Below are positions 1 to 9,032 of a DNA stretch of 64,000 bases, one piece after another. A program made the translations under genes and the position numbers. This DNA comes from an uncultured Muribaculaceae bacterium (GTDB lineage Bacteria > Bacteroidota > Bacteroidia > Bacteroidales > Muribaculaceae): contig CAKUQQ010000009.1 in assembly GCA_934675575.1 (NCBI GenBank), forward strand, positions 25,240 to 89,239. The letters are read 5' to 3'. The notes beneath the pieces were generated by a model. The model was not told the origin of the DNA, did no database searches, and saw only the letters and a program-made list of their open reading frames with translations. Position 1 is the stretch's first letter, and every line of letters begins with the position of its first letter.

Positions 1-1068
1 TTTCTTTTTCCATATCTGTATGGGGAATATGGCGGTTTCGCCATTGCCCACGCCCTCGTAGGTGGAAATGAGGATTTCACGCATCACGCAGCGTCCCTCG
101 GCCGAGGTGTCGGTGCCATAGTTTATTGACGAGAATACCACTTGGTTGCCGCCACGGCTGTGGATAGTGTTCATGTTGTGAATGAAAGCCTCCATGGCCT
201 GATGTACGCGGTTCACCGTCTTGTTGATGGCGTGCTGCTTGTAGCGAGCGTCGCCTTCAAGTCCGTCGAGCGGCTTTATCAGATAATCGTCGATGGGCGC
301 ATTGGCAAGATAGCTGATGTCTTTGCCCACAAGCGATGTGAGGTTCTTTATTTCTTCTTTGTAGCTCAAGCGCACGTATGGGGCCAGATAGAAGTCGAAG
401 GCCGGAATAGCTTGACCTCCGTGCATCTCGTTTTGACATGTTTCAAGCGAAATGCAGGCGAGCACAGCGGCGGTCTCGATGCGGCGTGCCGGGCGCGAAG
501 AGCCGTGGCCTGCTTGGAAGCCGTGCTCCAAGATGTTGTTGAGAGGGTGCTGCACGCAAGTGAGCGACTTGGTGGGGTAGTAGTCCTTGTCGTGAATGTG
601 AATGTAGTTGTGGTGCACGGCATCACGCACGTCGTCGGACAGCAGATAGTCGTCAACGAAAGGCTTGGTGGTTTCTGACGAGAATTTCATCATCATGCCG
701 GCAGGAGTGTCGGCGTTCATGTTGGCGTTCTCGCGAGTCACGTCGTTTTTCTGAATGTTGACGATTTCCATAAACACGTCGCGCGTCTTGGCCTTGCGTG
801 CTATGGAACGCTGGTTGCGATAGGTGATGTATTTTTGAGCCACGTCTTTGCGCGCACTCTTCATCAGCTCCATCTCTACGGCGTCTTGAATGTCCTCAAC
901 CGACATTTGCGACTTGCCTTTAGTGGCAATATGGTCGGTTATTCGCTGTATTAAAGACTCGTCCTCACCCTTGTCGGTGTGCATCATTGCCTTGCGGATT
1001 GCCGCTTGTATTTTTTGGTCGTTGAAGCCCACTATGCGGCCGTCACGTTTCACTACTGTTTGTATCAT
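1..1068 (-). CDS. nrdD: Anaerobic (class III) ribonucleoside-triphosphate reductase, N-terminal part
   Basis: The gene runs off the left edge, so only the first 356 codons are present and no stop is visible. Reading leftward from the ATG at 1068, the first ~90 residues look like an ATP-cone allosteric domain (start MIQTVVKRDGRIVGFND). Glycyl-radical reductase blocks follow: HIHDKDYYPTKSLTCVQHPL, MHGGQAIPAFDFYLAPYVR and SRGGNQVVFSSINYGTDTS. The family reduces ribonucleoside triphosphates to deoxyribonucleotides in the cytoplasm under anoxia. It needs the radical-SAM activase NrdG, which would lie outside the window if linked. The C-terminal glycyl-radical motif is also outside. A TATTTTTG -7-like element lies at 1130-1137. 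The identification rests on several long family motifs and is secure. Confidence 0.93.
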   Translation of the reverse strand, partial: MIQTVVKRDGRIVGFNDQKIQAAIRKAMMHTDKGEDESLIQRITDHIATKGKSQMSVEDIQDAVEMELMKSARKDVAQKYITYRNQRSIARKAKTRDVFMEIVNIQKNDVTRENANMNADTPAGMMMKFSSETTKPFVDDYLLSDDVRDAVHHNYIHIHDKDYYPTKSLTCVQHPLNNILEHGFQAGHGSSRPARRIETAAVLACISLETCQNEMHGGQAIPAFDFYLAPYVRLSYKEEIKNLTSLVGKDISYLANAPIDDYLIKPLDGLEGDARYKQHAINKTVNRVHQAMEAFIHNMNTIHSRGGNQVVFSSINYGTDTSAEGRCVMREILISTYEGVGNGETAIFPIQIWKKK

Positions 1069-1387
1069 TTTTTGCTGTCGTTTTTTAAGTCAAATTCAAG
1101 ATTTTTTGTGCTCCGATATTTGAGCGACACAAAAATATAAAATATATCACACAGGTTAACCTTTTGGATAACTTTTCCTCTGTTAATTTATGTTAAATTA
1201 CTAATAACCAATTAGTTGTAAAAATTTTTGGAAAACTTTCGTAAAAAATTGAATATCAATGTTTTCTAAAACGAGCCTGTTTTTAAGCCCGATTATATAG
1301 CTTTTTTTGATGTTTTTTGCCCTTGGCCGCGTGGCTGTGGCGGCTGGCGCTGACAGGTGCTTTTCGGTGGCGGTTTTCAGGTGAATT
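1069..1387. other. Intergenic region between nrdD and the EamA transporter
   Basis: About 320 bp, AT-rich in its nrdD-proximal half. The only thing I can point to is a minus-strand TATTTTTG element at 1137-1130 that could be the -7 box for nrdD; no TTG sits at the usual distance. A 66-codon leftward open frame across 1201-1401 overlaps the end of the transporter gene and has low-complexity, basic composition, so I do not call it. Confidence 0.5.
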
Positions 1388-2290
1388 TTATGCCTTGTCA
1401 AGGCACTCTTTTTTGCGGTCTTTTAGCACCAAGATAATCACTGCTGCCACAATCATGGCAAAGCCAATGCCTATTGACAGTGTGATGGGCTCGTTGTAGA
1501 TGGTGATACCAAAAATCATTGCCGTGAGAGGCTCAAGCGCACCGAGTATGGCGGTGATGGTGCTGCCTATGAGGCGCAGTGCCACCACAAGCGAATAGTT
1601 TGACAAGGCGGTAGTGATGAGTCCAAGCATGAGAAGACTCAGCCACACTTCACCGTTGGCAGGAGCTTGCAGCTGGCCAGCCGACAGGTCGTAGCAGAGC
1701 ACCATGACGGTGCTGATGATGAACACATAGAATGTGAGCTTGCTGCTGTCCATGCCGTCGAGTTTGAGCATTGGCACTGCCACAAGATACACGGCATAGC
1801 TCAATCCTGCCACCAGCTCTATGATTATGCCGAGCATCGACAGGTTGTTGTCGTCGCACCCAAAGCCCGAAAGCATAGCCACTCCGCCCACGGCGAGAGC
1901 TATGGCAATCCATACCTTGACACACGATTTCTCGTGGAAAAATGCCATCATTATGAGTGCCGTGAATATGGGGTAGGAAAACTGCAGGGTGGTTGCCACG
2001 CCGCTTGGCAGGTGGTTGAAGCCCTCGATGAGAAACACCGCCGAGGCTATGTTGAGCACGGCAAGCACAGACAGGCGCACAAACTGGGCTAATGTCACAG
2101 AGAGGTTTTCTTTTTGTAGAAGCATGAGTATTAGCATAAACACGCTGCCAAAGCCAAATCGGTAGAACACCACCGACGCTGTGGCCATGCCTGTGTGAAT
2201 GGCTGGCAGAGAAAACAATGGAATCATGCCGAATGTGCACGACGACACCATTGCGAAAAAGAATCCCTTGGTTACATTAGTTGTTGTCAT
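1388..2290 (-). CDS. DMT-superfamily EamA-type permease
   Basis: A 300-residue, very hydrophobic protein with about ten predicted membrane segments arranged as two EamA repeats. The first half ends near a polar stretch (SGFGCDDNN) and the second begins with LVAGLSYAVYLVAVPML. An Ala/Gly-rich block LGALEPLTAMIFG in the second repeat is typical of the family. The tail is cytoplasmic and basic (LKDRKKECLDKA). EamA proteins are inner-membrane exporters or exchangers of amino acids, purines or other metabolites; nothing here identifies the substrate. The start ATG at 2290 leads directly into the first membrane segment. It is a monocistronic leftward gene between nrdD and the sdh terminator. Confidence 0.85.
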   Translation of the reverse strand: MTTTNVTKGFFFAMVSSCTFGMIPLFSLPAIHTGMATASVVFYRFGFGSVFMLILMLLQKENLSVTLAQFVRLSVLAVLNIASAVFLIEGFNHLPSGVATTLQFSYPIFTALIMMAFFHEKSCVKVWIAIALAVGGVAMLSGFGCDDNNLSMLGIIIELVAGLSYAVYLVAVPMLKLDGMDSSKLTFYVFIISTVMVLCYDLSAGQLQAPANGEVWLSLLMLGLITTALSNYSLVVALRLIGSTITAILGALEPLTAMIFGITIYNEPITLSIGIGFAMIVAAVIILVLKDRKKECLDKA

Positions 2291-2505
2291 TCATAAGAGT
2301 ATTAATTGCACAGCCGCTCTGTGCACAGGTCGTGGCAGCCGTTGCACCGCCATTGCCGTGGGCATTGCGCTGTTGCTTTACAAAATTAGTAATTTGCAAT
2401 TAAAACCGAAATACCCAAGCACAGCCAACGTGCAGTTTTTTTGCCGTGGGCATGCAGATTTTTTTGCAGCATGCCAGTGGGGCGGTGACTGGTTGGTTAA
2501 AAAGG

Positions 2506-2540
2506 AAGACAGCCCCTTCGGGTGATGAAGGGGCTGTCTT
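2506..2540 (-). terminator. Rho-independent terminator of the sdh operon
   Basis: A perfect 13-bp stem (AAGACAGCCCCTT paired with AAGGGGCTGTCTT) with a 9-nt loop. On the minus strand it is followed by CCTTTTTAA. It lies about 65 bp past the sdhB stop and also marks the upstream edge of the EamA gene. Confidence 0.85.
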
Positions 2541-2567
2541 TTGTGGGTTATGTTAGTCAGGACTGGG

Positions 2568-2584
2568 TGACCGCAGTGGGGTCA
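2568..2584. repeat. Short inverted-repeat element, copy 1 (TGACC-N7-GGTCA)
   Basis: The 17-mer TGACCGCAGTGGGGTCA is an interrupted palindrome with 5-bp arms. Here the flanks CTGGG and CCCAG extend the hairpin through a small bulge. A second copy with one base changed lies at 50959-50975, also at the 3' end of a leftward gene. Function unknown. Confidence 0.55.
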
Positions 2585-2604
2585 AGCCCAGAAACGTGTG
2601 TGCA

Positions 2605-3360
2605 TTAGTCGCTCACTTTGGCGCAAAGGAACTCGCGGTTGAGGCGTGCAATGTTGCTCAACTTGATGTTCTTTGGGCACTCGGCTGCGCAAGCACCGGT
2701 GTTGGTGCAGTTGCCAAATCCAAGTTCGTCCATCTTTGCCACCATGGCCTTGGCACGGCGTTTTGCCTCAACGCGGCCTTGTGGCAGGAGAGCGAACTGG
2801 CTCACCTTGGCTGACACGAAGAGCATGGCAGAACCGTTCTTGCAAGCTGCAACGCAAGCGCCGCAACCAATGCAAGTGGCACTGTTCATGGCCTCGTCGG
2901 CTGCCTGCTTGCTGATGGGGATTGCGTTGGCATCGGGAGCACCACCTGCAGCGAAACTCACGTAGCCGCCAGCTTGCTGAATCTTGTCGAAAGCGTTGCG
3001 GTCAACCATGAGGTCTTTAATCACAGGGAATGCTGCAGAGCGCCAAGGCTCCACGGTGATGGTCTCACCGTCGTGGAAGCGGCGCATATAGAGCTGGCAA
3101 GTGGTAGCGCCAGTTGCAGGGCCGTGAGGGTGACCATTGACATAGAGCGAGCACATGCCGCAGATGCCTTCGCGGCAGTCGTGGTCAAACATCACTGGTT
3201 CTTCGCCTTTTTCAACAAGTTGTTCGTTGAGGATGTCGAGCATCTCCAAGAAAGAGGTGTCGGTTGGTATGTCATCCATGTGGTATTTCTCGAAGTGTCC
3301 TTTTTCTTTAGGACCAGCCTGACGCCATATCTTCAGGTCGAAACTTATATTATTTTCCAT
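2605..3360 (-). CDS. sdhB: Fumarate reductase/succinate dehydrogenase iron-sulfur subunit
   Basis: A 251-residue protein that passes electrons between the flavoprotein and the membrane quinone site. The plant-type 2Fe-2S motif is CREGICGMC, with a distal Cys in TTCQLYMRR. Two bacterial-ferredoxin Cys clusters follow: [11 protein letters not shown] and [12 protein letters not shown]. The start is [10 protein letters not shown] at 3360, one base after the sdhA stop; a longer in-frame extension would run back into sdhA. Last gene of sdhC-sdhA-sdhB. In anaerobic Bacteroidales the complex normally reduces fumarate with menaquinol, which fits the menA gene elsewhere in the window, but direction of catalysis cannot be read from sequence. 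frdB would be an equally valid name. Confidence 0.95.
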   Translation of the reverse strand: MENNISFDLKIWRQAGPKEKGHFEKYHMDDIPTDTSFLEMLDILNEQLVEKGEEPVMFDHDCREGICGMCSLYVNGHPHGPATGATTCQLYMRRFHDGETITVEPWRSAAFPVIKDLMVDRNAFDKIQQAGGYVSFAAGGAPDANAIPISKQAADEAMNSATCIGCGACVAACKNGSAMLFVSAKVSQFALLPQGRVEAKRRAKAMVAKMDELGFGNCTNTGACAAECPKNIKLSNIARLNREFLCAKVSD

Positions 3361-3361
3361 C

Positions 3362-5371
3362 TTATTTCTTGTAATTACGAGTTTGTACCTTAATGGCCTC
3401 ATAGTGCAGAGGCTCTTTAATCAGAGAAGGAGCTTTGTCGTCGTCGCCCTCATACTTCCAGCATGACACGTAGAAGTAGTTTTGGTCGTCGCGCTTAGCC
3501 TCGCCTTCCTCAGTTTGATATTCCTCGCGGAAGTGACCGCCGCAGCTCTCGTTGCGGTTGAGCGCGTCGTAGGCGATGAGTTCGCCCATGAGAATGAAGT
3601 CGCGCAGACGCCAAGCCTTGTCGAGCTCGTTGTTCATGCCCTCTTCACTGCCGGGAACGAATACGTTGGTGTCAAACTCCTTGCGGATTTCCTTGAGTTT
3701 GGTAAGAGCTGTCTCAAGACCTTCTTTGGTGCGGCCCATGCCCACATATTCCCACATGATGTTGCCAAGCTCCTTGTGGATAGAGTCAACAGAGCGCTTG
3801 CCGTGAATGTTCATGATGTGGTCGATGTCGGCTTGCACTTTCTTTTCTGCCTCGTCAAATTCCTTGGCATCGGTAGAGATGCGTGGCCAGATGTCTTGGT
3901 TGCTCAAGTAGTTCTGGATTGTGTAAGGCAGCACGAAATATCCGTCGGCCAAGCCTTGCATAAGGGCAGATGCGCCGAGACGGTTGGCACCATGGTCAGA
4001 GAAGTTGCACTCGCCGATAGCGTAGAGACCCGGAACTGAAGTTTGAAGCTCGTAGTCAACCCAGATGCCACCCATTGTGTAGTGGATAGCAGGATAAATC
4101 ATCATTGGGTTGTAGTATTTCACGCCGTTGATTTCGCTGCCGAGTTCACCAGGATTAACGTCGGTGATTTCCTCATACATGTCGAAGAGGTTGCCGTAGC
4201 GTTGACGCACAACGTCGAGACCCAGACGACCAATGGCTTCGCTGAAGTCAAGGAACACAGCCTTGCCGGTGTTGTTCACGCCGTAGCCCTTGTCGCAACG
4301 CTCCTTGGCTGCACGGCTTGCCACGTCACGAGGCACGAGGTTGCCGAATGCCGGGTAGCGGCGCTCCAAGTAGTAGTCGCGGTCTTCCTCTGGAATGTCG
4401 CTTCCGCGCTTAGTGCCCTCTTGAAGAGCCTTGGCGTCTTCAAGTTTCTTTGGCACCCAGATGCGGCCGTCGTTACGCAGCGACTCCGACATAAGTGTGA
4501 GCTTAGACTGCTTGTCGCCGTGGCGAGGAATACAAGTAGGGTGAATCTGCACATAGGCAGGGTTGGCGAAATATGCGCCGTGGCGATAGGCTGCGATTGC
4601 TGCAGAGCAGTTGCAGGCCATGGCGTTGGTTGAGAGGAAGTATGTGTTGCCGTAGCCACCGGTTGCGAGCACCACTGCATGACCAGCGAAACGCTCCAAC
4701 TTGCCGGTTACGAGGTTTTTGGCTATGATACCGCGAGCACGGCCGTCAATCATGACGATGTCGTGCATTTCGTAGCGGTTGTAGCTCTTCACCTTGCCCA
4801 TCTGGATTTGGCGGTTGAGAGAGCTGTAAGCACCGAGCAGAAGCTGTTGGCCGGTTTGACCCTTGGCATAGAATGTGCGGCTCACCTGTGCGCCACCGAA
4901 AGAACGGTTGGCAAGGAGACCGCCGTATTCGCGTGCGAAAGGCACACCTTGAGCCACGCATTGGTCAATGATGTTGTTTGACACTTCGGCAAGGCGATAC
5001 ACGTTGGCTTCGCGGCTGCGGTAGTCACCACCTTTCACGGTGTCGTAGAACAGGCGATACACAGAATCGCCGTCGTTCTGGTAGTTTTTGGCTGCATTGA
5101 TACCACCCTGTGCTGCGATAGAGTGAGCGCGGCGCGGAGAGTCTTGAATGCAGAAGTTGAGCACGTTGAAACCCATTTCTGCAAGGCTTGAGGCAGCCGA
5201 TGCACCTGCCAGACCGGTACCCACGACGATAACGTCGAGTTTGCGCTTGTTGGCTGGGTTAACGAGTTTTTGATGAGCTTTATAGTTTGTCCATTTCTCA
5301 GCGACAGGACCTTCAGGAATTTTAGAGTCGAGAACTGGCTGAGTGGCTGTTGTTTTTTCGATATCTGCCAT
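3362..5371 (-). CDS. sdhA: Fumarate reductase/succinate dehydrogenase flavoprotein subunit
   Basis: A 669-residue catalytic subunit. An FAD-binding [17 protein letters not shown] dinucleotide fold begins around residue 50. The conserved [15 protein letters not shown] block holds the His that carries covalent FAD in this family. Substrate-site blocks include [10 protein letters not shown] and a later [17 protein letters not shown]; the capping region ends with the ATGGYG and [19 protein letters not shown] stretches. Length and motifs match the Bacteroidetes/epsilonproteobacterial-type enzymes paired with a single cytochrome b subunit. It sits 43 bp downstream of sdhC and 1 bp upstream of sdhB, so the three are one operon. 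Confidence 0.96.
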   Translation of the reverse strand: MADIEKTTATQPVLDSKIPEGPVAEKWTNYKAHQKLVNPANKRKLDVIVVGTGLAGASAASSLAEMGFNVLNFCIQDSPRRAHSIAAQGGINAAKNYQNDGDSVYRLFYDTVKGGDYRSREANVYRLAEVSNNIIDQCVAQGVPFAREYGGLLANRSFGGAQVSRTFYAKGQTGQQLLLGAYSSLNRQIQMGKVKSYNRYEMHDIVMIDGRARGIIAKNLVTGKLERFAGHAVVLATGGYGNTYFLSTNAMACNCSAAIAAYRHGAYFANPAYVQIHPTCIPRHGDKQSKLTLMSESLRNDGRIWVPKKLEDAKALQEGTKRGSDIPEEDRDYYLERRYPAFGNLVPRDVASRAAKERCDKGYGVNNTGKAVFLDFSEAIGRLGLDVVRQRYGNLFDMYEEITDVNPGELGSEINGVKYYNPMMIYPAIHYTMGGIWVDYELQTSVPGLYAIGECNFSDHGANRLGASALMQGLADGYFVLPYTIQNYLSNQDIWPRISTDAKEFDEAEKKVQADIDHIMNIHGKRSVDSIHKELGNIMWEYVGMGRTKEGLETALTKLKEIRKEFDTNVFVPGSEEGMNNELDKAWRLRDFILMGELIAYDALNRNESCGGHFREEYQTEEGEAKRDDQNYFYVSCWKYEGDDDKAPSLIKEPLHYEAIKVQTRNYKK

Positions 5372-5414
5372 TTTTCTTAAAATTTAGATGTTTGAAACAC
5401 AGTAGGCAATTTCA

Positions 5415-6071
5415 TTAAATTGCGTAAAACCAAGTGAGGTAGCAAGCTTCGAGGGCGAAGAGAACCATCACCACAGTTGACCACACTTTGGCAATGCATT
5501 TCCAGCGGCAAAGCCATTTGTCGTTGTCAACACCAAGTGTGTGGAAAGCGCTCCAGATTCCGTGGTTGAGGTGGAACCACAACGCCACGAAAGCCACGAG
5601 ATAAACGGGGAGCACCCAAAGTTGGCAGAAAGCTTCCTCAAGATAGGTGGCACCATTGCTGATGCTTTCGCCCAAGGCTTCGGGGAGCTGCATCTTGGCC
5701 CAGAATTGAGCCAGGTGAATCACGAAGAAGCAGAGCACGATGATGCCGAGCACCAGCATGTTTTGCGAAGCCCACTCAACGTCCTTAGGTTTCTGAGTCA
5801 CCTCATAGCGGTCGTTGCCACGAGCCTTGCGGTTCATGATTGTGAGCCAGAAAGCATAGATAATGTGGATTAAAGCGCCGGCAGCAATGATGAGTGTGCC
5901 GAGCAGAGCATACCAGTTAGCACCGAGGAACTCGCAAACTGCGTCGTAGGCGTCAAGAGAAATGACTGCTACGGCATTCATCAGCGCATGAAAGGTTAGA
6001 AATAGGATAAGGAAAAGACCAGTGAGACTCATCACTACCTTCCTTCCTACAGATGATTGGGTTAACCACAT
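5415..6071 (-). CDS. sdhC: Fumarate reductase/succinate dehydrogenase cytochrome b subunit
   Basis: A 218-residue membrane anchor of the single-subunit b558 type, with five predicted transmembrane helices. Candidate haem-ligand His residues lie within helices: FLTFHALMN, AGALIHIIYAF, FVIHLAQFW and WFHLNHGIWSAFHTLG. The start MWLTQSSVGRKVVMSLTG at 6071 is preferred because the upstream in-frame extension would cross the promoter region. It opens the sdhCAB operon and, by family knowledge, carries the menaquinone site. A strong promoter lies 63-93 bp upstream. Confidence 0.93.
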   Translation of the reverse strand: MWLTQSSVGRKVVMSLTGLFLILFLTFHALMNAVAVISLDAYDAVCEFLGANWYALLGTLIIAAGALIHIIYAFWLTIMNRKARGNDRYEVTQKPKDVEWASQNMLVLGIIVLCFFVIHLAQFWAKMQLPEALGESISNGATYLEEAFCQLWVLPVYLVAFVALWFHLNHGIWSAFHTLGVDNDKWLCRWKCIAKVWSTVVMVLFALEACYLTWFYAI

Positions 6072-6133
6072 AGTAGTTCTGAATTTAGTTATTAAATTGA
6101 TTGTTAAAAAATAAAATAGTCGCTTTTGAAATG

Positions 6134-6164
6134 CAAATTTACCCTTTATTGTGCGTATGTGCAA
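6134..6164 (-). promoter_or_regulatory. Promoter of the sdhCAB operon
   Basis: On the minus strand TTG (6164-6162) is followed after exactly 20 bp by TAAATTTG (6141-6134). This matches the Bacteroidetes primary sigma consensus (-33 TTG, -7 TAnnTTTG). The expected 5' leader before the sdhC ATG is about 55 nt. Confidence 0.7.
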
Positions 6165-6232
6165 CAATTAACGATAAAATTCTTTAATAGGCGGCCACGC
6201 GCGGCATCACCGCATGTTTGCGTGGGGTGGGG

Positions 6233-6264
6233 TTTGCCGTTGTGTGGGATAATGAGTAACTTTG
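6233..6264 (+). promoter_or_regulatory. Promoter of miaB and the MFS gene
   Basis: TTTG (6233-6236), a 20-bp spacer, then TAACTTTG (6257-6264), a full match to the Bacteroidetes -33/-7 arrangement. It is divergent from the sdh promoter, so this ~300-bp gap serves both directions. The leader to the miaB start at 6380 would be ~105 nt. Confidence 0.65.
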
Positions 6265-6379
6265 CAGCAATTAATTTTCGCCTCCAAACCGCAAAGCAAT
6301 CAGAACACTAACAAAAAAGGTGGCTGGCGGTGTGATGTGCGGGGCGGAGTGTAATCAAGGTCTGATTTTTAAGTTTTAT

Positions 6380-7744
6380 ATGGATAAAGTGAAGTTGAGC
6401 TACTCGCCCGGTGAGTGCGCCAAGAAATTGTTTATAGAAACCTATGGCTGCCAGATGAATGTGGCCGACAGTGAAGTGGTGGCAAGCGTGATGAATATGG
6501 CTGGCTATGATGTGGCCGAGACTATAGATGAGGCTGACGCCATATTTATCAACACATGCAGTGTGCGCGACAACGCCGAGCAAAAGATATTCACGCGTCT
6601 CAACCAGCTCAACGCCTTGCGCCACAAGCGCAGCCGCAGGCTGATAATTGGCATAATAGGCTGCATGGCAGAGCGAATAAAAGATGTGCTCATAAAAGAC
6701 TATGACGTGGACCTCGTGGCTGGCCCCGACGCTTATCTCGACTTGCCAAACCTGATTGGCGCGGCCGAAAACGGTGAGAAGGCCATAGACACGCAGCTGT
6801 CAACCACCGAGACTTATCGCGACATAATACCAAGCCGTGTGGGCGGAAGCAAAATCAGCGGCTTTGTGAGCATAATGCGTGGCTGCAACAACTTCTGCAC
6901 CTATTGCATAGTGCCCTACACACGCGGACGTGAGCGCAGCCGTGAGCCGCAGAGCATAGTCAACGAGCTTCACGACCTGCAACGCCGCAACTACAAGGAG
7001 GTGACTCTGCTTGGACAAAATGTTAACAGCTATCTCTACAAGCCTGCCGACGGTGGCGAACCTGTGGATTTTGCCACTTTGCTGGCATTGGTGGCCGACA
7101 CCGTGCCCGACATGCGTGTGCGCTTCACCACATCAAATCCAGAGGACTTGAGCGATGAGATAATAAGCGTGATGGCAAGCCACGGCAATATCTGCAACCA
7201 CATACATCTGCCTGTGCAGAGCGGCAGCAACAAGGTGCTGAAGCTCATGAACCGCAAATACACGCGAGAGTGGTATCTTGACCGCATAGACCGCATCAGG
7301 AAAGCCATGCCCGACTGCGGCATTTCTACCGACATGTTCACTGGTTTCCACGACGAGACTGAAGACGACTTCCAGGAGACACTCAGCTTGATGCGCGAGG
7401 TGGGGTTTGACTCGTCGTTTATGTTTAAATATAGCGAGCGCCCCGGCACATATGCTTCGAAGCATTTGCCCGACAATGTGCCCGAAGATGTGAAGATTGA
7501 CCGTCTGAACCGCATGATAGCCCTGCAAAACGAGCTGTCGCTGTGCAGCAACCGCAATGATGTGGGCAAGACGTTTGAGGTGCTTGTGGAGGGTTATAGC
7601 AAGCGTTCGCACGACGATATGTTTGGCCGTACGCCGCAAAACAAGGTTATCGTGTTTCCGGCAGGCGACACCAAGGTGGGCGACCGTGTGATGTGCCGCG
7701 TGGAAAGTGCAACCTCTGCCACTCTGCTTGGCAAGCGCGTGTGA
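6380..7744 (+). CDS. miaB: tRNA-2-methylthio-N6-dimethylallyladenosine synthase
   Basis: A 454-residue radical-SAM methylthiotransferase that converts i6A37 to ms2i6A37 in tRNAs reading UNN codons. The N-terminal UPF0004 domain begins KLFIETYGCQMNVADSE and contains further Cys in INTCSVRDNAEQ and IGCMAERI for the auxiliary cluster. The radical-SAM CxxxCxxC is CNNFCTYC, followed by VPYTRGRERSR. A TRAM RNA-binding domain closes the protein (TFEVLVEGYSKRS onward). I start at MDKVKLSYSP; an extra 20 in-frame codons upstream have no family counterpart. The stop is two bases before the next gene, so the two are co-transcribed. Confidence 0.95.
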   Translation: MDKVKLSYSPGECAKKLFIETYGCQMNVADSEVVASVMNMAGYDVAETIDEADAIFINTCSVRDNAEQKIFTRLNQLNALRHKRSRRLIIGIIGCMAERIKDVLIKDYDVDLVAGPDAYLDLPNLIGAAENGEKAIDTQLSTTETYRDIIPSRVGGSKISGFVSIMRGCNNFCTYCIVPYTRGRERSREPQSIVNELHDLQRRNYKEVTLLGQNVNSYLYKPADGGEPVDFATLLALVADTVPDMRVRFTTSNPEDLSDEIISVMASHGNICNHIHLPVQSGSNKVLKLMNRKYTREWYLDRIDRIRKAMPDCGISTDMFTGFHDETEDDFQETLSLMREVGFDSSFMFKYSERPGTYASKHLPDNVPEDVKIDRLNRMIALQNELSLCSNRNDVGKTFEVLVEGYSKRSHDDMFGRTPQNKVIVFPAGDTKVGDRVMCRVESATSATLLGKRV

Positions 7745-7746
7745 GC

Positions 7747-8946
7747 ATGACACCCGACACGACCACACATAGTGAGGAGAGGCTGTGGAACAGCAACTAC
7801 TGCAAGGTGATGGCGGCAAACTTCGCCTTGTTTTTTGCATTCTATCTGCTCACGCCACTGTTGCCGCTCTACATGAGCGAGAATTTTCATGCCACCAAGG
7901 GTGTGATAGGCATGGTGCTGTCGGGCTACACACTCACGGCCATGCTGTTCAGGCCGTTCAGCGGCTATTTCGTTGACAGTTTTCAGCGCAAACATGTGCT
8001 CATGGTGTGCTATTTCTTGTTTTTCGTGTTTTTTGCCGGTTATCTGGCAGCAGGCACGCTGCTGCTGTTTGCTGTGGTGCGCACGCTGCATGGCGGACCA
8101 TTTGGGGCACTGACGGTGGCCAACAGCACGGTGGCAATCGACGTGCTGCCGGCATCGCGCCGCAATGAGGGCATAGGCTATTATGGGCTTAGCAACAACA
8201 TAGCCATGGCGATAGCTCCAAGTGCGGCGATTTTTGTGTATGGCTATGTACACAGCTTCGACCTGCTGTTTTGGATTGCGCTGATTGTGGCAGGAATAGG
8301 CTTGGCAATAGACTCCACGGTGAAACTCAACGCGCGCGAAATCCGTATGCCCGACCGAAAGCTGTCGCTTGACCGCTTTTTCCTGACCAACGGCTGGCTT
8401 TTGGGCGTGAACATTGTGGCATTTGGCTGCTGCTTTGGCATTTTGAGCACATATTTGGCCATTTATGGCAAGGAAGTGCTCGGCATGACCAGTGGCACAG
8501 GCACATATTTCATGATATTGTCACTGGGGCTTATATTGTCGCGGCTTCAAGGTTCTAAGGCTTTGCGCCAAGGCAAGCTGCTGAGCAACGCTGCCCTGGG
8601 CGTGATGCTGTCGCTTGCCGGCTACACGGCATTTGTGGCTGTGCCGTCGGGGGTGGGCTATTATAGTTCAGCTTTCTTGATAGGCTTGGGCAACGGCCAT
8701 ATATGGCCCGCCTTTCAAAACATGATAATCAACCTTGCCACACATGCGCAGCGCGGCACGGCAAACAGCACCATTCTCATCTCGTGGGACGTGGGCATGG
8801 GGCTTGGTGTGCTCTTTGGCGGTGTGGTGGCCGATGCTTGGGGCTACACGTCGGCATTTTGGCTTGCAGCCATAATGCAGGCTGTGGGAGTGGTTGTGTT
8901 TTTTGCGGCAGTCAGAAGCTATTATACCAAGCACAAATTGCGCTGA
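7747..8946 (+). CDS. Major facilitator superfamily transporter
   Basis: A 399-residue protein with about twelve hydrophobic segments. The first is FALFFAFYLLTPLLPLYMSE. The loop between segments 2 and 3 has the MFS signature region (RPFSGYFVDSFQRKHVLM). A central basic loop (NAREIRMPDRKLSLDRF) separates the halves. This layout is common in sugar and drug efflux permeases, but no residue set gives the substrate. The ATG at 7747 lies two bases after the miaB stop; upstream in-frame ATGs would overlap miaB. Why it follows a tRNA-modification gene is unclear; it may simply use the same promoter. Confidence 0.85.
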   Translation: MTPDTTTHSEERLWNSNYCKVMAANFALFFAFYLLTPLLPLYMSENFHATKGVIGMVLSGYTLTAMLFRPFSGYFVDSFQRKHVLMVCYFLFFVFFAGYLAAGTLLLFAVVRTLHGGPFGALTVANSTVAIDVLPASRRNEGIGYYGLSNNIAMAIAPSAAIFVYGYVHSFDLLFWIALIVAGIGLAIDSTVKLNAREIRMPDRKLSLDRFFLTNGWLLGVNIVAFGCCFGILSTYLAIYGKEVLGMTSGTGTYFMILSLGLILSRLQGSKALRQGKLLSNAALGVMLSLAGYTAFVAVPSGVGYYSSAFLIGLGNGHIWPAFQNMIINLATHAQRGTANSTILISWDVGMGLGVLFGGVVADAWGYTSAFWLAAIMQAVGVVVFFAAVRSYYTKHKLR

Positions 8947-9032
8947 AAAACCAATTAGTTTCCCAGCGCAGTTTCAATCCTTTATGATTGCTTTTTGCGG
9001 ATTTCTTCATTATTTTGTGGGCGACCTTTTGC

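Noticed and set aside
1201..1401. 66-codon leftward frame after the EamA gene
   Set aside because: Overlaps the transporter end, low complexity, no start signal; probably chance.
1650..2240. 196-codon leftward frame within the EamA gene
   Set aside because: An out-of-phase frame on the same strand inside the transporter gene, rich in His and Arg, typical of a shadow.
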